From Montifringilla adamsi (Eukaryota; Chordata; Aves; Passeriformes; Passeridae), in contig JAGGNK010007559.1 in assembly GCA_017590115.1 (NCBI GenBank), positions 1,302,620 through 1,366,619 on the forward strand: DNA of 64,000 nt. The letters run 5' to 3'. Below the pieces are notes generated by a model. That model saw nothing but the letters and a program-made list of their open reading frames with translations. It was not told the origin of the DNA and searched no databases. The position numbers and the translations under genes were made by a program. Every line of letters starts with the position of its first letter. Position 1 is the stretch's first letter. Positions 22,001 to 34,000 of this stretch are shown one piece after another.

Positions 22001-25000
22001 AGAAAGAGAGGAATTATGGAGAGCAAGAACTGAGCTGCTCATCCTGTCCCTGCTTTGAAAGGAAATGGTGAAATCCAAGTGGGAATAACCACAATTCTGT
22101 TCTGGGATCCCAACATCTGGGATGTGTGGCTGCTCCTGGAGCCTGTGCCAACCCCAGTTCCTGCTCCCTGGATTTCCAGACTTCAGCTCTCATTACAAAA
22201 GACAGGCAGGAGGGAAGGGCACGGGGAAGGTGAGCTGGGAATGACGTGGCAATAAATGGATTAAATCCATGAATGGGGAGAAATGCTGGGCAGGGGGCAC
22301 ACCTGGGGTGTGTGCAGGTGTTCCTGGGTGCTGGGATGGTGGCAGGAACATTTGGGAATGGCAGGAACATTTGGGAATGGCAGGAGAAGGCTCTGGGGCT
22401 GTTCGGGGGGGGCAGCACCAACCCCATCCCCAGCTCCAGTGTTATCATCCCGGCCTGGTGCTGCCTGGTTCCTCAACAGCTCCTGATAAATCCCACTTTC
22501 CTTTTCAAGTGCTTATGAGTGGTTTTTCCTGCCTTCCCTCAGAGACTCCCTGTGTCTGATCCCTCTCCCTTCAGAAGCTGCTCCCTGCCAAGGCTGGGAG
22601 ACGTGAGCAGGGCTCAGCCCTCGGAAATGAAGTGATTAAATTTACTGGGATGTGTAAAATTCCAGCATCAAATGATTCAGCCAAGCACTTCATCTGCTGG
22701 GAGCTCTTTCAGGAGCTCTTGGAAGGAGCAGGAATTGGTTTGCTCAAAGGACCTGGTGCATGTAATGACACTGAGCGTGGTGTTGCTGCTCCTGCCCCAG
22801 GAATTAATCCTTAAACACGGAGCTGTGAGGTCAGGGAGGCTTTGGGAATTAGTTCTGTGTGCTGCCAGGGACCAGCAGCACCTCGTGTTGTCACCACGAG
22901 CTGTGTCACCCCTGGCACCTGGGTTTGCTCCTTCACTGGGAGCAGCCCTGGTGGCACCATCACCCTGAGGTTCTGGGTCTTGCCAGGGAATTTCCCCCAC
23001 CCACTGGGGACTTTTGGGGTGCTGGAAGCTTCTGGGACTCTTTTTGGGCTGGATTGGTCCTGGAGTGATATTTGAGAAGGGATCTGGATGTGGGGCTCTG
23101 GCTGAGGTTTGAGGAGAAATCTGGAGGTCAAACTCAGTGATTTTTTGTGGTGGGATTTGGGTGTTGTGCTCCAAGTGACATTCAGAAGGAATTTGAGTGT
23201 TGGGCTCTCAGTGATGTTTGGGGTGGGATTTGGGGGTCAGACTCTGAGGTTTTTTTGCACCAACAAAACTCTGATGTTTTGAGGAGGAATTTGGGTGTTG
23301 GGCTCTGGTTGATGTTTGAGAAGGGGTTTGGGGGTTGAGCTCTGGGTGATGTTTGGGATGGGATTTGGCTTCAAACTCTAAGTGATGTTTTGAGGAGGAA
23401 TTTGTGTGTTGGGCTCTGGCTGAGGTTTGAGGAGGAATTTGGGGATCAAACTCTGAGTGATGTTTGGAGTGGGATTTGGGTGTTGAGCTCTGGTTGATAT
23501 TTGAGAGGAGGTTTGGGGGTTGAGCTCTGAGTGATTTTTTTTTGTGGTGGCATTTGCTCCAAGTGCCATTCATGAGGAATTTGGGTGTTGAACTCCCTGT
23601 GTTTGGTGACCGGGACCCCAGTTTGGTGCAGGAGGGAGCTGATGGGGCCAGGGCTGGTGCTGGCACGGTCCAGGCTGGTGCTCCAGCACCCTCCAGGTTC
23701 CAGCCAGACCCCAGGAATGATCCATGGGAACAAGGGGGAGTCAGTGCTGCTGAAGGGAACAGCCTTTTTTGGGAGCTCCTGTGCTGCATGGAGGCTCCAA
23801 ACAAACGCTGCCTCTCTGTTTATGTTCCTCTGGAAGCCTCAGCACAGGCAGGCACCTCTTTGATCTGCCAAAAATGTTGGAAAATGAGTTTTTTCTGTGT
23901 GTGGGGCTGCAGTCACACACCCTGCACAGGGGGCTCCTGGCTGTCCCATTCCCACTCAATTCCAGGGCTCTGGAGCATGGGAAGCCTGTGCTCTCTGCTT
24001 GAGCACCCTGAGCCTTCCTAGCAGTAAATAAAAGCTATTTTTAAAAAGAAATCCTTATTTTGACCATAGTTGGGCAGCTCCAGGGAGCCTCTTTTCCAGC
24101 ATTTTTGTTGTCTGAGTGTAACCTGAGGACTGGGTTTGCCCAGCTCTGGGGGCTCATTCCCAGCCTTGGGGGGGGGCTCATTCCCAGCTCTGGGGGGGCT
24201 CATTCCCAGCTTTGTGGGGCTCATTCCCAACTTTGGGGGGCTCATTCCCAAATTTGGGAGCTCATTCCCAGCTCTGGGGGCTCATTCCCAGCTTTGGCGG
24301 GGCTCATTCCCAGCTTTTCCCGGGCAGTTTGGGTTGCAGCTCTGGTGGGATCCCCGTGCCAGAGGTGTGGATCCCAGGATTGCACCTGCCTGGAGCCCGT
24401 GGGATGCAGCTCTCCCCGTACCTGTCTGCAGCCATCCCCCAGGACTTGCTGTGCCTAATTACTGGCACTAATTAAAACCTCTTCTGGAGGTGGGAGATAA
24501 GAGCAGCAGCGTTTCCTGTGTGGCAGCAGATGCTCCCTAACACCCATCTGCTCCTCGGCTTCCAGGCCCTTCTGTGCTCCCTGGAATTCCTCCTGCAGTG
24601 GGAAAAGGAGGAGGAAAACAAGGATGGGGAGGTTTGGAGAAGGAGGTGGCAGCAGGGAATGGCTTTGGCTGCTCAGGGACACTTGGAGAGCAGTGGCACT
24701 GATGGCTCCAGCCACAGGAGCTGCCAAAATTCCTTGGAAAAAACCTTTAAAAATCAGGGAAAGCTGAGGGAAGGCATGGCTGCCAGTAATCCTTGGAAAA
24801 AAAGCCTTTAAAGCAGGGAAAGTTAAGGGAAGGCATTGAAAGAAGGATTAAAAAGCCTTTAAAGCAGGGAAAGCTGAGGGGAGACACAGGTAGAATTCTT
24901 GGGAAAAGCATTTAAAAAACAGGAAAAGTTGAGGGAAGACTAGGGTGGGATTCTTGGAAAAAACCTTTAAACCAGGGAAAGCTGAGAGAAAACAGGAGTG

Positions 25001-28000
25001 GAATCATTGAAAAGAGCCTTTAAAACAGGGAAAGGTGAGAGAGGACAAGGGTTGGATTCTTGGAAAAAGCCTTTAAACTGGGGAAAGCAGGGCTGGAATA
25101 ATTGGAGAAAGCCTTTAAACCAGGGAAATCTGAGGGAAAGCAGGGCTAGAATAATTGGAAAAAGCCTTTAAAACAGAGAAAGCTGAGGGAGGACAAGGGT
25201 GGGATTCTTGGAAAAAGCCTTTAAACTGGGAAAAGCTGAGGGAAAGCAAGGGTGGAATCTTTGGAAAAAGCCTTTGAAACAGAAAAGCTGAGGGAAAACA
25301 TCGCTAGAATCCTTGGAAAAACCTTTAAAAAACAGGGAAATCTGAGGGAAAGCCGGGCTGGAATAATTGGAAAAAGCCTTTAAACCAGGGAAAGCTGAGG
25401 GAAAGCAGGGCTGGAATACTTGGAAAAAGCCTTTAAACCAGGGAAAGCTGAGGGAAAGGAGGCTGGAATACTTGGAAAACACCTTTAAACCAAGAAAAGC
25501 TGAGGAAAACTCGTCTGGGGTCCTGGGGAAGCAGAGCAGAGTGTGCCGTGGTGTGGAACGCTCCTGTGGGGCTCCGGTTCCCAGGGCTCTGGAATTTGAT
25601 CCAATTTCTCATCTGGGGCTTGCAATGGGCCAAAAAAGCAGGAAAAGGAGAGGCTGGAGAGAGGGGTGGGCCCGGGGAAAAAGCCTTTCAAAAGCAGGGA
25701 AAGCTGCTGAGCCTCCCTCAGCCTTTGGGTGTGGGGGATGCTCCTTCCCGGGGTGATTCCCCTGGGATCCCCATCCAGGGTCCCTGGGGGTCCCTGGGGG
25801 TGATTCCCCTGCCTGGCTCCGAGGTGGAGCCCAGGGGGAGGGATGAGTGCCAAGGGACCCATTCCCTCCATCTGCTCCGAGCTAATGGAGCAGCCAGGGT
25901 TTGTGGAGAGGAGCTGGGATTGTCTGATGGAGCCTTTGGGAATCGGAGAGATTTTCCAAGTGATTCTGATTTATCTCAGCCTTTGAGGGGGAGGATTTCA
26001 CTGCAACTCCTTTGTGTTCCTGGGGAAGGGATGTCAGCTCTTGGCACTGGCATTTTCTTTGGGAAGTTGTTCCTTCTCCCCTTCCCCATGCCCAGACAAG
26101 GGTCAGTCCAAGCTGTTCAGCTCTCCTGCTTTTCCTGGCACAGCAATAACCCAGAATTGCAGCTGCAGGGAATAAGGGGTGTTGTGGGGCTTGGAGAGCA
26201 TTTTGGAGCAGCTTTTTTGCTGCTCTCCTGCTCCCTCCAGGTGTTACCTGAGCTTGGAGTTGGAATTACACAACAGAAGAGCATTTGAGGCTTTTCTGCC
26301 TTTCCCATATTCATCAACACCAAATAATTTCCACGATCAGCCAGTGAGCAGCAGTTAATTAGGGATTTTAATAAGTCTGTGGTGCATCCATGCTTGGCAC
26401 TGCCTCTCCTCCCCTTCTCCCACAGCTGAGAGATGGGAGCTGTCAAATCTCAACAGGGGAACCAGCTCAGCCCTTGGAAGTTCAGTTGAAGGAAGAATTC
26501 CTGGAGTCCCTAAGCTTGGAGATCTCTCCCGAGCCTCGTTGGAAGGCTTGGATGAGGAAATGGGTGGGGGAAAGGTGGAGGAGCTGGGAATGGTTTTCCT
26601 TCCAGCATCTCCAGCCGAGGGCACCTCCAGATTGTCCTCAGTGAGTTTCTTCCAGCCTGGAGAGAGGAGATGTTGGGCTGCTGCCTGGAGAAGGAGCCTG
26701 TGCCAGAGGGGACCAGCCCCTCCTGCCCCCAGGCTGTCTGCAGGGGTTTTGGAGCTAAACTGGGACTAAAACTGGTCCTAAACCCCCTCAGAGGGGCTGC
26801 ATGGGCTCCAAGGCTGTGCCAGGGGGAGTTTGGGCAGCCCCAGAGCACTCTGAGCTCCAGGGCTTAGGAGAGGTTAAAGCCAGGCCTAAGTGGGAGGAGG
26901 AGAAAGGCTCTGGAGAGCTCCACGGGTGTGGATTTGGGAGCTGAGGGAGTGCAGGAGCAGGGTTTGGAGCCCAGAGTCAACAGAGCCTCGGTCTGTTTGT
27001 GCACCAAAGCTGAGCTCACGGCTAATGCAAACAGTTTTCATTAAGGAATAATCAAAAATAAAAAGCCATTTCACATGCTGATAAGGAGCCAGTCGGTTTT
27101 TTCACTTCAGCAGCAGTTTAAGCCACGCTCAAAGCCATTTATCTTTTCTCCCGTGCTGGCTGCAGAGGATATGAAAAATGCAGCAGGCTGCACATATGTA
27201 ATTAAACTTTTGGCAGAATCTTTGCCCCGCAGCTTTACTAAGAAATTCAATAATGATAAATCGAGTGGAATATCTAAAGGACTTTTTGTGAACAAGATTT
27301 AAAATCATGTCTGTGGCACGGAGAGTTATTTGCCACCTAATTGTCTTGGCACGGCTGTGGGAGCAGCCTGTCTGTGGTGTCAGCTCTTCTTTACAGCCCA
27401 GCCCTTGTTCTGCTCTTATCTCCTCTCCAATTTGCCATTGAGGCTTTCCTGACTGCCAGCCAAGCCCGTGCTTATCCCTAATGACTGTTTTGTTCCCCCA
27501 GCCTCGCGTTTCCAGCTGGGAATGCTCCTGGCTGTCCCGGTCCCTCCCGAGCTGGCAGTGGTGGCATCGCTGCTCTGTAATTATCCTTTCCTTTTTATCC
27601 TCTGTTCCAGCAGCACTTGGAAGTCGAGCTCATCCCTTGAGCCGGCTCTGTGTGTGACACTCCTGTGAAAACGATGCCGGGATTGTCTCCCTGCTTTTGG
27701 TGCTGCTGCCTTTATCCCTGGCTCATCCAGGGATCGTTTAGAGGAGAGGTGATTTTGTGTTCAAACCGTCCCTCCAAGCCCCTCCTCAGCGCTTCCCCTG
27801 GAAAAGCTGCACCAATTCTTTTCCATTCCCACAGGTTTTCCCCATTTTCCTCACCCCTGTGGCATCACCCCCTATCCTTTGTCACCACTGGCCTTGGAGG
27901 GGCTTCAGATCTCCTTGGAAAAGTCAATTTTTTTTATTATTTTTCCCCCAACAGGACCAAGCAGACTAATTAAAAATAATATGTAAAATATAAAACAATC

Positions 28001-31000
28001 ATTAACGAGGTGTCTGATAGAAGTGAGCTGGGACTGAGCTCCTGAGGAGGTGGCAGTGAAGTGACAGAGCTGGGCTGGGCTTTTGCTTTTGTTGGTTGGC
28101 TTCAAACTGAAAGGAAGGAGGATTGGATGGGATATTGGGAAGGAATTCCTGGCTGGGAGGGTGGGGAGGCCCTGGAAAAGAATTCCCAGAGCAGCTGTGG
28201 CTGCCCCTGGATCCCTGGAAGTGTCCAAGGCCAGGCTGGAGCAGCCTGGGACAGTGGGAGGTGTGCCTGTGGAACTGGATGGCTTTGAGGCCCCTTCCCA
28301 CCCAAACCATTCCATAATTATGGGCACTGCTCCACTGGGCACTTCCATCTCTGCTTAAACCTCTGGGATTTAATGCTTTTATTAATTTATTTTTAAACTA
28401 ATTTAATTAATGTGCAAAGAGAGTTTTTCCAGCTGAAGGCACCGTGTCCTTTTGGAATGAAAGGAGCAGCAGGTGACTGTGGATAGTGGGAATGCCAGGA
28501 GGAAGGAAAGAGAGGAATTATGGAGAGCAAGAACTGAGCTGCTCATCCTGTCCCCGTGGCAGGGGTGACACTGGGTGAGCTTTAGGGTCCCTTCCCCCCA
28601 AACCATTCCATGATTCTCTGGAAATCTGCCCTGGCTGCTGTGGTGTTTTATGGAACACTTGGAGCTTTCTGGGGTTTTGTCACTTCTTGTCTGCCCAGCA
28701 TCCCTTTCTCCCCTCCCTGGGAAGCCTTGGGTGCCCCAGGGGGGTTCCTGCCCCTCTGCATCCCCACTCCACCTGCTGTCCGTGGCAGCTGCAGCTCCCC
28801 AGGGCTTTGGTGACCCCACAGCCATGCTCTGTGGGTCAGCCTGGGCACGGCAGCTCGGGATGGGGCTGTTTGTGGGGACAGGGGACACGTGCCAAGCAAT
28901 TAAATGAAGCCAGAGCTGTGCCAGGAGCGGGGAATTTGATCCCAAGGTGGCACAGCCTTGGCTGCCCCTCTGCCAGGGCTCCCCGTGCCAGCATTCCCAC
29001 AGAGCCTTGGCCAGGCTGCTCCCTGGGATCTGTTTGTCCTTGTCATGCTTCAAACAAAATATTTATCCTTGTCCCCGTGGGCTGGAGCAGAGCTGAGGCT
29101 CTGCCACCAAATGTCACAGCCGGGGCTGGCGTTTGGGGACAGCCGGCTCCGTGAGGCCGGTGACAAGGACAATATTTGCCTGGGCAGCATCTTGCTGTGT
29201 TTGCAGAGTGATGGTGACAGTGGCTCTGTGCTGGGGCCAGCCAGGGGTGCTGCTGTCACCTGTGACACCAGGGAATGCAGCTACTGCTGCCCAGGGGGAG
29301 GTGTGGCTCTCACCTGCTTTGTGGCACCAAAAAACCAGGGGATGTGGCCTCAGCTGTGCCCAGGGAGGCTCAGGCTGGAATTTCCTCCTGGGAAAGGTGG
29401 GCAGGTGATGGAAGGGGCTGCTCAGGGAGGTGTCACCACCCTGGAAGTGGCCGAAGAATGACTCAGTGCTCTGGGGACAAGGTGGGGATTGATCACGGGT
29501 TGGACTCGATGATCCTGGAGGTCTTTTCCAGGCTGGATGATTCTGTGAGAATTCCAGGCTGAATGATTCTGTGAGAATTCCAAGCTGGATGGTTCTGTGA
29601 AAACACCTTCAGTCTTGCTTGTGTTCCCTGTGTTGCTGTTTTGGGAAGCCTGCAGGTGTCTGGTTTTGTGTCACAGCTGGCATGATGAGCAGTGTTGGTG
29701 ACACCTCTGCCTTCCCAAGGTGACATCCCTGGATTTGCAGCAGCCCCGTGGTGCTCAGGTCCTTCACTGGCTCTGGAATCACACACTGGGATGTGTGATG
29801 TGCCAGGGCAGCACTGGCATCCCATCAGAATCATTTCAGACAGCTCCCTGCACTGCCCAGTCAAAAAACCTTGGAGCTGGGGGCTCAAGGAGCAGGAGGG
29901 AGAATTTGATAATTCCAGAGAGGGAGAATTACGGTGTCTGAGTGTCAAATCTTGGACTGGATGCCGTGGCTGGGGGAGGCTGAGGAAGCTGAGTTCCTCA
30001 TTCCTTGCCCTGGTCATGCTGAAGGTGCTGGGTGGGCTTTGCCTGGATCCTTCCACCCCTCCCAGCCCGGATTTGGGCTCAGGTTTTTGGGGTTTGGTTC
30101 CAAAGAACTGATTGGAAGAGAGCTGAGAGCACCAGTCCTGCTGGGAGCAGAGGTTTGGGAGAGCCTGGTGTTACCCAGGGATCCAAAGGACAAATGTTTT
30201 TGGTAGTGGAAGAAATAATGGTGAAAAGCAGCTGTTTTGGGAGGGAAATCCAAAGGAAGTTTTGGGGGTTTTCCTTCATCAGCAAAGGCAATGGAACTGC
30301 AGCCCTGCCAGGTTTGGGATGGGGGCAAGGTCTCACTGTGGGGCTCAGCAGCTCTGCCCCCATCATCCTCATCACCCTCATCCTCCTCATCAGCCCCAGA
30401 GCTTGGCCCAGCCAGGCTGGAGCTCTGCTGGGTGGAACCAGGAGCAGATCCCTGGAGGAGGAGGCAGAATCTTGGGGTCTCCCTGAGCTCTGCAGTGTGG
30501 GGAACCCCCTACTCTGGTTGGTTTTATTCCTTTTCTTTGCTTTTTCCTTCTGGGAAGGGGGGCAGGAGCTGCCCAGCTGTGCCCACCATGGCTGACCCTG
30601 GTGTTTCCTGCCCCCTCCTCAGCTCACCCAGGTGTTTTCTGCCCCCTCCTCAGCTCACCCAGGTGTTTTCTGTCCCCAGACAAGGCTGAGAATGGGGAGC
30701 CCTACCAGAGGAGGAGAGGAGCAGGGCCCCCTGTGCCCGAGGGCCCCCCAGCATTCCTGGCACCCCAGGATGGAGCCCCCCTGGCCAGGAGCAGCAGCTG
30801 GAGGAGGATTTTGCTGATGATCCTGGCTATCACCATCCACAACATCCCAGGTGAGCCCATCCCTGCCCCCAGGCAGCTCATCCCGTGCAGATCCCAGCTC
30901 CCCTGCCATCCCTGTCCCCCTGGCAGATGGCACTTGCTGAGTGGGTGCCTTTGGCCAGGATCCCGTGCCAGATTTGGTGGGGCTGAGCCACGTGAGGCCT

Positions 31001-34000
31001 TGGCAGCAGCAGAACCCGTGGGGAGGGGGCTGGGGGAGCCTGGAGCAGCTGCAGCCTGCCTGGTGCCAGCCCAGCGTGGGTGGGAACTGTGACTCCCAAG
31101 GGTGGGGGGGGAGAGGGGACAAACCCTGCTCCCTTCAGCCTCTCTGAGAGGAGAGGCTGCACTTGGGGTTCATTTCCTCAGGCACAGGTGGATTGGGAAG
31201 GTGACAAACCCTGCTCCCTTCAGCCTCTCTGTGTGATCAGTCTGCAGGAGAAGCTGCACTTGGGGGTTATTTCCTCAGGTTGGGAAAAGTGACAAGCCCT
31301 GCTCCTTTTACCCTCTCTCTGTGTGATCAATCTCTGCAGGAGAGGCTGCAGTTGGGGTTTATTTCCTCAGGCAAAGGTGGATTGGGAAAGGTGACAAACC
31401 CTGCTCCCTTTTAGCCTGTGTGATCAGTCTCTGCAGGAGAAGCTGCACTTGGGGTTTATTTCCTCAGGAAAAGATGGATGAGGAAAGGTGACAAACCCTG
31501 CTCCTTTTACCCTCTCTCTGTGTGATCAGTCTGCAGGAGAATCTGGAGCTGGGATGTTTATTTCCTCAGGTTGGGAAAAGTGACAAACCCTGCTGCCATT
31601 AGCCTCTCTGTGTGGTCAGTCTCTGCAGGAGAAGCTGCAGGAGAGGCTGCACTTGGGGTTCATTTCCTCAGGCACAGGTGGATTGGGAAGGGTGACAAAC
31701 CCTGCTCCCTTCAGCCTCTCTGTGTGATCAGACTCTGCAGGAGAAGCTGCACTTGGGATTTATTTCCTCAGGCAAGGCATGGATTTGGATAATGGGTGGG
31801 AAATTGTGGAGCTCTGCAGGTCCTGGAGGGCTGAGTCCTGCCAGGCTGGGCTTTGTGGGGCTGACAGAGGAGCTCAAAGGATGAGGAGATCAGTTTGGGA
31901 TGTTCAGCTGCTTTGCAATTCTTGGGGATGTTGGAAGTAAAATAAGGCAGCCTTTTCCAGGGCTTTTCTCCTGGTTTCTTCTCCCTCCCTCCTCCTCCTC
32001 TTCTTCCCTCACTTTTCCTTTCTCCCTTCTCTGCTCTGGGCCTGGCTCAGGCTGGGTGGGTGCAGGGAAAAGCTTCTGGACCTGTAAATTTGGGAAGGAA
32101 CCATGAAGGTTTTGGGAAGAGCCACGTTTCATTGGTATTGGCAGTGTGGAGCTGCTGGGCTCGGGGCTCCCTTGTTCCCTCACGTGTCATTTTGTGCCTG
32201 GTGACTCTGAGAGTGACTTTAACCAGTGCCAGGACACCCGTCCTCAATCCCACCAGGGATGTCCTGTGTGTAATTCCCTGGCAGTGACAGAATCCAAGGG
32301 AACACACACAGAGCTCCTGGCTGTTCCCTCCTCCAGCCCTTCCAGCCTCCTGCTGCTCCTGGACTTGGAATTTCCTCCTTCCAGCTGGCTGTGGGCACCT
32401 TTGGGTGCTCCTGGTGCCCCCTGGCTTCTCCTGATAAGGAGCTGGGAGTTAATGATTTGCTGCTCTTCTTGCATCACCAGCACGAGCTGTTCCTGGGCAT
32501 TAACCTGCTCCAGTTTGTCAGCAGCAGCAAAACATTTCTCCCTCCTCATGCTTCTTTTTTTAATTAATTCCAGGGGGATAATTTGGGTGCTGTAGTTCAG
32601 CTCCAGGTGGTGCTGGGAGAGGAAGGTGAGGAGGGAGCTTTAAATGAGCCACACACTCCAAGAAAAAAGGAGAAATGTCTGCACTGAGTGAAGTGGAACT
32701 GGATTTCATCCCTCAAAGGAGGTGTCAGGAGTGAAGAGGCAGGTGGCACCTCCCTGATTCCTGCCAAAGGAGAAAGTTCTGCAGAGGGGTGACCAAAGTG
32801 TCACCCGTGGCAGGAGCTTGGTGCTGACATGGCCCTGAGACACTGAGCTGCTCCTCCAGGAGCACAAAGCCACCCCTCAATGGTGACAGAGGCTTTCAAA
32901 CTCTCCCGTGCATCTTCAAGGCCACAACACCAAAGCTTCACCCCCAGAGAGGGTGGGAATGGGGCTGAGGCCCTGCTGGGCTCAGCTCAGTGCTGGCCCT
33001 GTCTCTGCTGAGCTCCAACCCCCAAATCCCCTCCTGCTCTCCCCCAGTGCCTTTCCAGCAGTGCTGGTGACACTGGGGCCACTCAGCAAAGCCAAAGCCC
33101 TGCCCCACACCCTCCTCTCCCTGGGGGTTTGTCCAAAGTCACCCTCCCAAATCAGAGGCTGGAGCTGAGCCCTGGTGCTGCAGAGCCCTCCTCACAGGGC
33201 ACAGAGAAATAATTCAGGCTGGGGATAAATAATTCAGGCTGTGATGCAATCAGGTGAGCAGCAGTTTGGGGCTCTGAATTCCTTCTGCTCTCCCAGAGGA
33301 AGCAGCAGCAGTGCCTGCTGCAGGCAGGGTTTGGAAAAACAGGAATCTCTGCCTCAATCAGCAGCCCTGCCAGAGGAAAGGCTGGCACGGGTGTGAATGA
33401 AGTGAAATTTAATTGAAATTAGCACGGGGAGCACTCCTGGTGCTGGGGAGGGTGGATGGTGCTGAGCTTGGGAGGTGCTGGGGGTGCTCCAGCCCTAGGA
33501 ACATCATTCCCTGCTCCTCAGGAAGTCCTGGAATGGTTTGGGTGGGAAAGGACCTCAGAGCTCATCCAGTGCCACCCCTGCCATGGGCAGGGACCCCTCC
33601 CACTGTCCCTGGGTGCCCTGGACACCTCCAGGGATGGAGCAGCCACAGCTGCTCTGGGAAATCCCTCCCAGGGCCTCCCCAGCCTCACAGGGAACAATTG
33701 ATTCCTAGCATTTCATGGAAATCTTCCCTCTTTCCCTTTCCAACCATTCCCCCTTGTCCTATCACGAGCTGCCTGTGTAAAAAGCCACTCTCCATCTTTT
33801 TTACAAGCTCTTCTAAGGAAAATCAGCTTTTATGAGTGCTTCAGAAGTGCTGAAAGGGCTCCATGGGCTCTCTCCAGAGCCTGCTCTTCTCCAGCTCCCT
33901 CTGGAGCAGCTCCTGGCTCTGGTGCTCCCTCTGCCTCCCCGGGAGCTCTCTGCACTCCCACCGAGGTCATTCCCGAGGGTTTCCTGTCCTTCCTGTGCTC

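Larger units (their letters stand above)
10053..30679 (+). other. SLC39A11: SLC39A11 intron of 20.6 kb
   Basis: Lies between the loop exon and the TM4 exon. If the GC donor at 10053 is used it is a GC-AG intron; with the donor at 10032 it is GT-AG. The interior holds CR1 tails, an inverted-repeat complex, two copies of a 430-bp block and several minisatellites. 12200-13090, 13370-14300, 22055-23050 and 25520-27030 show nothing further I can name. Confidence 0.85.

Noticed and set aside
27075..27302. 75-codon open frame in the AT-rich block
   Set aside because: No homology, no splice signals and no conserved peptide pattern; the block is better explained as non-coding.
30653..30654. Use of the middle AG of the 31-bp repeat as acceptor
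   Set aside because: It would add 26 nt and shift the reading frame.
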